A stretch of 64,000 bases of DNA, from the NCBI GenBank assembly GCA_903909215.1, contig CAIVUX010000006.1:1-64000 (forward strand), given 5' to 3'. Within the stretch, counting starts at the first letter, position 1. The number at the start of each line of letters is the position of its first letter. The notes under the pieces were generated by a model. The model did no database searches. It was not told the DNA's origin and saw only the letters and a list, made by a program, of their open reading frames with translations. This document shows, piece after piece, positions 57,469 through 64,000 of this stretch. The position numbers and the translations under genes were made by a program. The stretch comes from an uncultured Ferrovum sp. (GTDB taxonomy: Bacteria; Pseudomonadota; Gammaproteobacteria; Burkholderiales; Ferrovaceae).

Positions 57469-57930
57469 ATGATTGCTCTGCGCCTACCCTTACACTCGCC
57501 CTTGTTGCCCAAAGCCGCCACGCTCTTGGCTCTTATGGGGTTGGCCACAGTGCTGGGCGTCTGGTCCATGCGTTTTATGGCACCGGCCCCCTTACCCTTG
57601 CCCGTGACGCCTATGGCCACTGTGGCACAACCCACAGGCACCCCTTGGCGCACGGTATTTACCGGCAATGGTGGCGCCCTGGGGCCCATACAATTGCGCG
57701 GTGTGGTTGCAGGAAACGTGCAAGACAGTATTGCCATGTTGTCGGTGAGCGGCACGCCTGGGCGCCCCTATCGCGTGGGCAGTGACATTGCCCCCGGCGT
57801 AACGCTGATAGAGGTTACCCCTCAAGGGGCCACATTAGATCGAAATGGCGTCAGAGAAAGCCTCACCATGACCATCCGGCCTTTGCCCGCCCGTGTTGCA
57901 AAACCCCCCTCGCCGCCAGCCGCGCATTGA
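57469..57930 (+). CDS. gspC: type II secretion protein GspC (HR domain)
   Basis: A 153-aa protein with one membrane helix near the N-terminus (AATLLALMGLATVLGVWSMR) and a homology-region domain: LGPIQLRGVVAGNVQDSIAM, GRPYRVGSDIAPGVTLIEVT, GATLDRNGVRESL. This is the form of GspC without a C-terminal PDZ domain. It couples the GspD channel to the inner-membrane platform. Unlike the usual order, it is divergent from the other gsp genes. The DUF1624 gene starts inside its last 38 bases. Confidence 0.85.
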   Translation: MIALRLPLHSPLLPKAATLLALMGLATVLGVWSMRFMAPAPLPLPVTPMATVAQPTGTPWRTVFTGNGGALGPIQLRGVVAGNVQDSIAMLSVSGTPGRPYRVGSDIAPGVTLIEVTPQGATLDRNGVRESLTMTIRPLPARVAKPPSPPAAH

Positions 57931-58618
57931 TCAACTGCGGGGGGTAGCCATCCTCATGATGGTGGCTTTCCATCTGTGCTACGACTTAACCAGCGTCGGT
58001 TGGGCGCATTTCAAAATGCTCGATGATCCCTTTTGGTTAAACTGGCGCAGCCTGATCGTGGGCAGTTTTGTTTTCTTAGCGGGTGTTAGCTTAAGTCTGT
58101 CGCAACACGGCTCAACACGCAGTGCACATAAACGACTGCTGCAGCTCATTCTTTGCGCCGCACTGGTCAGCCTCGTCACGGGCATCATGTTTAAAGAGCG
58201 CTTCATCTACTTTGGTGTGCTGCACTTTTTTGTGGTGGCCACACTGATTACGCGCCCGCTCTTGCCCTATACCGCTGCCTTAGGTGTTGCAGGTGTACTG
58301 CTGCTCACAGCAGGCGCCGCACCTGGGTTTGATGTCATGAATCCACGCACGCTGAATTGGATTGGCCTGGCCTCACAAAAACCCTTTACGGAAGATTACG
58401 CCCCGCTTATTCCGTGGTTGGGTCTGCTGTGGATAGGCGTCTGGGTGGGAGCACGCTGGCCCATGAAACCCACTGACGCAAGCACCACCGCCTCTTTAAC
58501 GGCCGCAACCTTACTGCCCATCACGCACGGCTTAGGGTTTTTAGGACGTCACAGCCTAATGGTTTACATGGTGCATCAACCGCTGCTGTTGGGTGGACTG
58601 CTGCTGCAGGCGCTTTAA
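57893..58618 (+). CDS. DUF1624 / heparan-acetyltransferase-like membrane protein
   Basis: A 241-aa protein with about seven membrane helices and the N-terminal pattern RIDQLRGVAILMMVAFHLCY of the DUF1624/HGSNAT-like acyltransferase group. The C-terminal LGFLGRHSLMVYMVHQPLLL is shared with OpgC-like acyltransferases. The substrate is unknown. The start is GTG 57893 or TTG 57896, overlapping the end of gspC, so the two genes are probably translated together. Confidence 0.8.
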   Translation: MLQNPPRRQPRIDQLRGVAILMMVAFHLCYDLTSVGWAHFKMLDDPFWLNWRSLIVGSFVFLAGVSLSLSQHGSTRSAHKRLLQLILCAALVSLVTGIMFKERFIYFGVLHFFVVATLITRPLLPYTAALGVAGVLLLTAGAAPGFDVMNPRTLNWIGLASQKPFTEDYAPLIPWLGLLWIGVWVGARWPMKPTDASTTASLTAATLLPITHGLGFLGRHSLMVYMVHQPLLLGGLLLQAL

Positions 58619-58742
58619 TTAAGACCCAATCTTAAACCAATCAGCGATGCGTTCTGCGTTGCCCACATCCCTTAATGAGTGCTAGCATCGGGTGTTTACT
58701 GCACCTGCAGTGTAGATTAATTCTTAAAGAGCGACTCTTTTT

Positions 58743-59780
58743 TTGGCGGCATTGTCTCCTCAGGCAACACCCTCTTCCGCACGCATGCGCTTGGTATGCC
58801 CGGCAGGCACTCTGCCGGCGCTAAAAGTGGCGGTGGACGAAGGGGCGGATGATGTGTATTTGGGTTTTAAAGACCAAACCAACGCGCGCAATTTTGCTGG
58901 CCTTAATTTTAACGACGCCACAATCCGCGAAGGCATTGCCTACGCTCATCGCAAAGGTGCGCAGGTTTTAATTGCACTCAACACCTACCCACAACCGCAC
59001 AACTGGCGCAACTGGCGCGCAGCGGTTGATCGCGCTGCAGAGGTGGGTGCGGATGCCATTATCGTGGCCGATGCGGGTGTGCTGCGCTACGCCTGCAAAA
59101 CCCATCCCAATTTACGCCTGCATCTCTCGGTGCAAGGCTCTGCCACCAGTCACGAAGCCATTAACTTTTATTACGAGCATTTCGGCATTCACCGCGCCGT
59201 GTTGCCGCGTGTGCTGGCGGTGGAACAAGCAGAAAAAGTTATTGCCCGCACACCGGTGGAAATTGAAGTGTTTGGCTTTGGCAGTCTCTCCATTATGGTG
59301 GAGGGGCGCTGCGCACTTTCCTCTTATGCCACGGGCGAATCCCCCAACACCCATGGCGGCTGTTCGCCTGCTAAAGCCATTCGCTGGCAAACCAGCAGCG
59401 CGGGCATGGAATCTCGTTTGGGCGGCGTGTTGATTGATCGTTTTGCTGATAACGAGCATCCGGGATACCCCACGCTGTGCCGTGGGCGCTTTCGTGTGAA
59501 CGGTGATGTGTATTACCCCTTTGAAGAACCCACGAGTCTCAACACATTAGAACTCTTGCAACCCTTGCAAGCCATGGGCGTAAAAGCCATCAAAATTGAG
59601 GGGCGCCAACGCAGCCCCGCGTATGTGGAAGCCGTTACCCGTGTATGGCGCGCGGCGCTGAATCATTGCGCGGCAGAGCCGCAACACTACCACGTGAAAC
59701 CGGAATGGCAAAACGCTCTGGCGCAAATCTCCGAAGGACATCAATGCACTTTGGGTGCTTATCACAGGCCCTGGCGATGA
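58743..59780 (+). CDS. ubiU: UbiU, O2-independent ubiquinone hydroxylation subunit (U32 family)
   Basis: A 345-aa protein of the peptidase U32 family, now known to act with UbiV in ubiquinone ring hydroxylation without oxygen. LVCPAGTLPALKVAVDEGAD and LGFKDQTNARNFAGLNF match. The 4Fe-4S cysteines appear in GRCALSSYATGESPNTHGGC and in PTLCRGRF. IEGRQRSPAYVEAVTRVW is near the end. The start is TTG 58743 or ATG 58785 (MRLVCPAG); neither has a clear ribosome-binding site. The stop overlaps ubiV. Confidence 0.92.
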   Translation: MAALSPQATPSSARMRLVCPAGTLPALKVAVDEGADDVYLGFKDQTNARNFAGLNFNDATIREGIAYAHRKGAQVLIALNTYPQPHNWRNWRAAVDRAAEVGADAIIVADAGVLRYACKTHPNLRLHLSVQGSATSHEAINFYYEHFGIHRAVLPRVLAVEQAEKVIARTPVEIEVFGFGSLSIMVEGRCALSSYATGESPNTHGGCSPAKAIRWQTSSAGMESRLGGVLIDRFADNEHPGYPTLCRGRFRVNGDVYYPFEEPTSLNTLELLQPLQAMGVKAIKIEGRQRSPAYVEAVTRVWRAALNHCAAEPQHYHVKPEWQNALAQISEGHQCTLGAYHRPWR

Positions 59781-60691
59781 GCGCGCCACTTAAATTAACA
59801 TTGGGACCCTTGCTCTATTTTTGGCCACGGGACAGCGTACTGTCTTTTTATAAAGAGGTGGCGAACTGGCCTGTGGACACAGTGTATTTGGGTGAAACCG
59901 TCTGTTCACGCCGGCGCGAACTGCGCTTAAAGGATTGGATAACCATTGGTGAGGCACTGCAAGCAATGGGCAAAGAAGTCGTGCTTTCCACCTTTGAGTT
60001 GATTGAAACCGATGCGGATTTGCGTCTGCTGCAATCCCTAGTGAATCAAAGCCTATTTCGCGTGGAGGCCAACGACATGTCGGCGGTTAGCCGATTGGCT
60101 GGTCGCATTCCGTTTATCGCGGGACCCTTCTTGAATATTTATAACAGTGACACCTTAGCGTTTTTTGCCGAGCAAGGGGCCACGCGCTGGGTGGCCAATG
60201 TGGAGCTTGCGCGCGATGGCATCGCCGCCATTACCGCAGAAACGCCCTTCTCCATAGAAACCGAAGTATTCGCCTATGGTCGCTTGCCCTTGGCGGTATC
60301 CGCACGCTGCTTTACGGCACGCTATCACAACCTCACCAAAGACCATTGCGAGTTCCGCTGCCTGAATTATCCTGATGGCTTGTTGGTGGAAACCCAAGAC
60401 GACCAATCATTTTTGGTGATGAATGGTGTGCAAACCCAATCCGCTGGAGTTCATAACTTATTGCCTGAGCTTGCTGAATTGCGTGCTGTGGAAGCCACTC
60501 ATTTACGCCTCTCACCACAATCGCGGCATATGGCTGAGGTGGTAACATTATTCGCGCAAACCCTTGCCGGAACTTTTAATCCCACATGGGCCAATCAAGA
60601 ATTAACCGCGCTTATGCCCGACGCCCCTTGCAATGGCTATTGGATGGGTAAACCCGGCATCACCTACACAGAAAAAGAGAGGGTCCTATGA
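59777..60691 (+). CDS. ubiV: UbiV, O2-independent ubiquinone hydroxylation subunit (U32 family)
   Basis: A 304-aa U32-family partner of UbiU. LTLGPLLYFWPRDSVLSFYK and VYLGETVCSRRRELRLKDWI open the sequence. Iron-sulfur cysteines appear in SARCFTARYHNLTKDHCEFR and CLNYPDG. ATG 59777 overlaps the ubiU TGA, which points to coupled translation and a heterodimer. A longer open frame upstream lies inside ubiU and is rejected. Confidence 0.93.
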   Translation: MSAPLKLTLGPLLYFWPRDSVLSFYKEVANWPVDTVYLGETVCSRRRELRLKDWITIGEALQAMGKEVVLSTFELIETDADLRLLQSLVNQSLFRVEANDMSAVSRLAGRIPFIAGPFLNIYNSDTLAFFAEQGATRWVANVELARDGIAAITAETPFSIETEVFAYGRLPLAVSARCFTARYHNLTKDHCEFRCLNYPDGLLVETQDDQSFLVMNGVQTQSAGVHNLLPELAELRAVEATHLRLSPQSRHMAEVVTLFAQTLAGTFNPTWANQELTALMPDAPCNGYWMGKPGITYTEKERVL

Positions 60692-61140
60692 CGCTGGCTC
60701 CTTCCCCACGCCTGCCGCGCACTGTTCAAAAAGTGGTTAATCGTCTTCCGCGTTATCCGGCTTCGCGCGCTTTCACCACGCTGCTGAACTTCACCTTGCG
60801 TCGCAAATTTCCTGCGGACGTATTGGAAGCCCTAGAGGACCACTGCTTCGTCATTGAAGCAGAAGATGCTGGAGTGCAATTAATGTTTACGGTGCGCAGA
60901 AAACGTTTCGTCCCCACCAATACTTTAACGGAACCAACGTTGCATTTTCGGGCCAGCACCTGGGACTACATCACCTTGGCCGCGCGCGAGGCCGATCCGG
61001 ATACCCTATTCTTTAATCGACGATTAAGCATAGAGGGCGATACAGAAACTGCGTTACTGGTTAAAAACACAATGGATACCATCGACATCCCGCGCACCCG
61101 CGCACTGCTTAAAATGATGCTGCGTGCACATTCGCCTTAA
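60688..61140 (+). CDS. ubiT: UbiT, SCP2-domain accessory factor for ubiquinone synthesis
   Basis: A 150-aa SCP2-type lipid-binding protein (FTTLLNFTLRRKFPADVLEA; FRASTWDYITLAAREADPDT; FFNRRLSIEGDTETALLVKN). UbiT is needed with UbiU and UbiV for oxygen-independent ubiquinone and probably presents the polyprenyl intermediates. The ATG overlaps the ubiV stop. The complete ubiUVT set suggests that this organism keeps ubiquinone synthesis under oxygen limitation. Confidence 0.92.
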   Translation: MTLAPSPRLPRTVQKVVNRLPRYPASRAFTTLLNFTLRRKFPADVLEALEDHCFVIEAEDAGVQLMFTVRRKRFVPTNTLTEPTLHFRASTWDYITLAAREADPDTLFFNRRLSIEGDTETALLVKNTMDTIDIPRTRALLKMMLRAHSP

Positions 61141-61352
61141 AATGCTGCGCTGCATGATGTTAAAAATATTCTAAATAGATTAATAATCAATTAGTTAACC
61201 TGCTATTTTTTTTCATACTTTTTACCCCCATTTCTGTTTTTTTCCTCTATGATTAGTGCAGCAATTAGCGCGGGCATTCTGTGACTTATAAGATCTTAAT
61301 AGCTCGCATGAATTGCTGTTACACCCTTCATAATAATAGAGGAGCACTGTAT

Positions 61353-61865
61353 ATGAATCAGTTAACAGCATTATCAGTGAGCATTGCAGTACTGGGCGGC
61401 ATTTGGACATTTCTAGCATTGGGCCCTTTATCTGGAGCGGTTTTGGTCTGGGCAGGTTTCATTGCCTGGGGCTGCTACTTCCACACTGGTGGCAACACAG
61501 ATGCATTAAAGAAAACCATAGCAGGCAACATCTACGGCGCCGTGTTAGCTGGCATTGCATTGCTGCTGGTGGTGAATAATCCAGTGGGCTTGCCTGCCGC
61601 CATAGCAGCACCGGTGTATGTAGCGGTGACTGTGTTCTGCTTAGTAATTGTAGCCGGAACGAATCTGCTGTCTGTGGTGCCGGCTAACGTGTACGGCTAT
61701 GCCGCCACCGTGGCCTATTCGCTTTCAAAGGCTGACGTTTTAAGCAATGCAAACTTAACCTCCGTGGGCTTTAATAACCCCGTGGTCCTTCTATCAGCCT
61801 CCTTCATTCTGGGTGCTGTGTTTGGATCGCTGTCGGGTCAATTGGCCGGCAAGTTGGGTAAGTAA
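61353..61865 (+). CDS. DUF1097 family membrane protein
   Basis: A 170-aa inner-membrane protein with about five helices: ALSVSIAVLGGIWTFLALGP, GAVLVWAGFIAWGCYFHTGG, GNIYGAVLAGIALLLVV. It resembles YcdZ-like DUF1097 proteins of unknown function. GAGGAG sits about 8 nt before ATG 61353, which decides the start. The 212 bp between ubiT and this gene are AT-rich and contain no other gene or clear signal. A terminator follows. Confidence 0.82.
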   Translation: MNQLTALSVSIAVLGGIWTFLALGPLSGAVLVWAGFIAWGCYFHTGGNTDALKKTIAGNIYGAVLAGIALLLVVNNPVGLPAAIAAPVYVAVTVFCLVIVAGTNLLSVVPANVYGYAATVAYSLSKADVLSNANLTSVGFNNPVVLLSASFILGAVFGSLSGQLAGKLGK

Positions 61866-61893
61866 ACACCCGTCGCAATATAAGCAACAAATG

Positions 61894-61930
61894 AAAAGCC
61901 GTTCTTGTTTCAATCAGGGACGGCTTTTTT
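61894..61930 (+). terminator. rho-independent terminator after the DUF1097 gene
   Basis: 9-bp arms AAAAGCCGT and ACGGCTTTT with a 17-nt loop, then further T residues. Confidence 0.85.
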
Positions 61931-61974
61931 ATGAGCAAAAATTGAGCTCTGCATATCTGATACAATAACCACCG

Positions 61975-62007
61975 TTTGATCAGTTAATCAAAGTGTTACG
62001 CTTTGAT
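61975..62007. promoter_or_regulatory. overlapping TTTGAT/ATCAAA palindromes
   Basis: TTTGAT (61975-61980) and ATCAAA (61987-61992) form one inverted repeat. ATCAAAG (61987-61993) and CTTTGAT (62001-62007) form a second, perfect 7-7-7 one that shares the middle element. They lie just before the lipoprotein start and resemble an operator. The spacing differs by two from an FNR/CRP-type box. Confidence 0.4.
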
Positions 62008-62028
62008 GCAATTTACTCAAGGAAAATG

Positions 62029-62814
62029 ATGTTACACATAAGAAAAGTGGTTGCTGCCCTATCTGTGGGCGCTCTGTTATCCGGTTGTGGTGGTGGTGGT
62101 AATGGTGCGAGCAATTTGCTACCGGGTTTTCCTATACAGGTCCCCATGCAGGCTTTCTATACGACTGGGTTTACATCACCTACTCTTTCTGCCAGCGGAA
62201 TAGCAGCAGGATCGACCATCACCCCAGGAACCGGTACTGAAGTCATTACCATAAATGCGGCAACGGCCAGCAGTACATTTACTGCAGCGGGCACTTCACT
62301 GCAATCAACTTACACGATTATTCCGTCGAGCACCGTACAAACAACCAGCAGTTCAGTCTCCCTTAGCCCTGTGGCAACAACCGCAGGTACTTACTATTTT
62401 AATAGCGGTTATTCGCCCACGGGATACATTGACAGCAATGGCAATTATTGCAAAACCATTAACCTGTACGGTTTCCCGGCCACATTGACTGCCCAACAAA
62501 GCGGCATTATCGCCACCTACAATTGCTACAGCAATTACTCTGCCGGTGTTTTCAGTGGGACTGTTTCTACTCAACAATTAAATTACGCCACTTTCGCGGG
62601 GTCATCAACCGCCACACCCCCCACTAACCTAAATTTGGTACTGACCAACACAACTTACAGTGGCAGCGTCATCAGCCCCGGTCAAATTGTGTCTAATGTG
62701 TACCAGACATTTGTAATTACCAGCACAGGCACCAATACAGCGACCGCCAGCTTGATTAAAACAGAATCGCAATTTACCTCAGGTGGTTTGGCATGGGACA
62801 TCACGTTCCAGTAA
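62029..62814 (+). CDS. Ser/Thr-rich lipoprotein
   Basis: A 261-aa lipoprotein with signal peptide KVVAALSVGALLSGC and CGGGGNGAS after the cleavage site. The rest is rich in Ser, Thr, Tyr and Asn (TTSSSVSLSPVATTAGTYYF, TSTGTNTATASLIKTES). It has two internal cysteines (YCKTINLYG, TYNCYSNYS) that could form a disulfide. No family is recognised; it looks beta-rich and extracellular. ATG 62029 has AAGGA 5 nt upstream. It shares the Gly run after the lipobox Cys with the lipoprotein at 45279-46973. Confidence 0.75.
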   Translation: MLHIRKVVAALSVGALLSGCGGGGNGASNLLPGFPIQVPMQAFYTTGFTSPTLSASGIAAGSTITPGTGTEVITINAATASSTFTAAGTSLQSTYTIIPSSTVQTTSSSVSLSPVATTAGTYYFNSGYSPTGYIDSNGNYCKTINLYGFPATLTAQQSGIIATYNCYSNYSAGVFSGTVSTQQLNYATFAGSSTATPPTNLNLVLTNTTYSGSVISPGQIVSNVYQTFVITSTGTNTATASLIKTESQFTSGGLAWDITFQ

Positions 62815-62838
62815 CCCAGAAGATGTGTTCGCTTGACA

Positions 62839-62865
62839 GAAAAACCGCTCACGGGCGGTTTTTTT
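62839..62865 (+). terminator. rho-independent terminator after the lipoprotein gene
   Basis: AAAACCGC and GCGGTTTT arms with a 6-nt loop, followed by T7 overlapping the right arm. Confidence 0.85.
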
Positions 62866-62904
62866 ACGTGCTTAGAAGCCGTTTCTTATTTAGAATTGGG
62901 GAGT

Positions 62905-62946
62905 AACTTAGGGGTCAGACCCCGCATGGGGTCTGACCCCTAAGTT
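62905..62946. repeat. 42-nt hairpin built on a pair of 13-bp palindromes
   Basis: Exact copies at 62911-62923 and 62928-62940 (spacer GCAT), with six further flanking bases (AACTTA and TAAGTT) also inverted. It lies between the lipoprotein terminator and tRNA-Ala. Confidence 0.95.
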
Positions 62947-62954
62947 TGGTGAAG

Positions 62955-63030
<76 letters not shown>

Positions 63031-63077
63031 ACAGAGAAGTCCGCCATTATAGCGGGTCGGCTCCTGACCCACAAGAC

Positions 63078-64000
63078 TTAGCCAATCTGCGCTTTCAATC
63101 GGGACAGCACTGTATCGCGCCCAATGAGCTGCAAAGTCACGTCCAGCGAGGGGGTTTGAGTCTCACCACACACTGCCACCCGCATGGGAATGCCCACCTG
63201 TCCCATCTTAAGACCATGCTCGGCCGCTACAGCTTTGAGTAGCGCGCCAATCTCGGGTGCACTCCACACCACACTCTGCAAACGCTCTGCCAGGGTGCGT
63301 AGCGCAGGCAAGGTTTCAGCGGTGAGGTGCTGCGCCTTGAGTTCTGCCGTGGGCTGCAAGGTGCGGTAAAAATACACCGCCGCATCAGCAATTTCAGGAA
63401 TTTGGTTGGCACGGGTTTTAAGCAGCGCCACCACCGCGGACAGCGGTGGACCCCCCGCATCGGGGTTGGCCTCACGCACTTGCAGTAAAGGCCTTACCAG
63501 CTCTGCCAAGCGTGCATCATCCACGGTTTTAAGGTATTGCTGATTCAACCAATCCAACTTTTCTGAGTTAAAGCGCGCCGGTGAATGGCTGATGTGCTTT
63601 AAGTCAAACCATTCCACCAATTGCTCACGGGTAAACATTTCTTCATCACCATGGGACCAGCCTAGCCGTGCTAAGTAATTCACCAAGGCTTCTGGCAAAT
63701 AGCCTTCGTCGCGGTATTGCATCACGCTCACCGCCCCGTGGCGCTTGGACAGGCGCTCGCCATCATGACCTAAAATCATGGGCACATGAGCAAATTCGGG
63801 TAGAGCCGCACCCAGCGCCTTAATGATATTAATCTGGCGCGGCGTGTTGTTTACATGGTCATCCCCACGAATCACATGGGTGATGTTCATATCCAAATCA
63901 TCCACCACCACACCAAAGTTATAGGTGGGCACACCGTCGCCGCGCATCAACACCAAATCATCCAACTCATTGTTGGCTACGGTGATAGGGCCTTTCACTA
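63078..64000 (-). CDS. gltX: glutamyl-tRNA synthetase, partial (N-terminus beyond window)
   Basis: The C-terminal 306 residues or so of a class I synthetase. Visible motifs are [36 protein letters not shown] and the KMSKS-equivalent [11 protein letters not shown]. The anticodon-binding helical domain follows. The window cuts off the N-terminal Rossmann half with the HIGH motif. It is adjacent to tRNA-Ala(GGC). Confidence 0.96.
   Translation of the reverse strand, partial: VKGPITVANNELDDLVLMRGDGVPTYNFGVVVDDLDMNITHVIRGDDHVNNTPRQINIIKALGAALPEFAHVPMILGHDGERLSKRHGAVSVMQYRDEGYLPEALVNYLARLGWSHGDEEMFTREQLVEWFDLKHISHSPARFNSEKLDWLNQQYLKTVDDARLAELVRPLLQVREANPDAGGPPLSAVVALLKTRANQIPEIADAAVYFYRTLQPTAELKAQHLTAETLPALRTLAERLQSVVWSAPEIGALLKAVAAEHGLKMGQVGIPMRVAVCGETQTPSLDVTLQLIGRDTVLSRLKAQIG

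Noticed and set aside
57195-57785. 196-aa plus-strand frame over gspG and gspC
   Set aside because: Runs through the repeat cluster and overlaps two real genes; no motif or ribosome-binding site.

Overview
This window looks like a chromosomal segment of a betaproteobacterium, most plausibly of the Nitrosomonadales type. The basis is gene content and order: rpoD-dnaG-yqeY-rpsU next to tsaD; moeB-ctpA-envC-gpmA facing a rhodanese-grxC-secB-gpsA run; comF/bioB/bioC; an EarP/EF-P pair with Arg at EF-P position 32; and tRNA-Ala(GGC) beside gltX. This assignment is an inference from synteny and was not tested by a search. Coding density is high, with many 1-4 bp overlaps between genes, and base composition looks fairly even throughout (not counted).

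Layout. 1-200: a 5' tRNA half (anticodon CAT) next to direct repeats, possibly the end of an integrated element. 200-4663: the minus-strand macromolecular-synthesis group. 4783-10043: tsaD, then moeB, ctpA, envC and gpmA. 10208-12375: rhodanese, grxC, secB, gpsA. 12401-15983: trmL, comF, bioBC, ppa. 16150-20209: D-amino-acid dehydrogenase, an esterase, and efp/earP. 20241-24281: a transport-like cluster (GlcG-family protein, small ORF, OprB-type porin, MFS carrier, outer-membrane barrel). 24387-31376: pntAB, ampD, an EamA transporter, a remnant around a tRNA-Pro half, a class I amidotransferase and ispB. 31614-37113: rplU-rpmA-obgE-proB, a lipoprotein, proS. 37110-42370: YihY, leuA with a candidate leader peptide, tRNA-Glu, PAP2 and ArnT-like membrane proteins. 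42464-47033: RhlE-type helicase, NAD-type isocitrate dehydrogenase, a repeat-containing lipoprotein. 47111-57930: an almost complete type II secretion locus (gspF, E, D, N, M, L, K, J, I, H, G, with gspC divergent). 57893-61140: a DUF1624 protein and ubiUVT for O2-independent ubiquinone synthesis. 61353-end: a DUF1097 protein, a second GCGGGG lipoprotein, tRNA-Ala and partial gltX.

The most unusual signal is a family of 13-bp near-perfect palindromes, GGGGTCAGACCCC (or its complement), with at least 23 exact copies. They occur singly or in arrays of two or three, usually with 4-nt spacers. Several lie inside genes in frame (comF, earP, the MFS carrier, gspM, gspH, and imperfectly gspD). In three genes (tsaD, moeB and a small HTH gene) the repeat supplies the stop codon. 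This resembles REP sequences mobilised by RAYT transposases; no RAYT gene is visible here.

Other points worth following are two tRNA genes both broken just after the anticodon loop, a leucine-rich leader peptide upstream of leuA, a rhodanese without any cysteine, and a lipoprotein that keeps only the protease-associated domain of an M28 peptidase.
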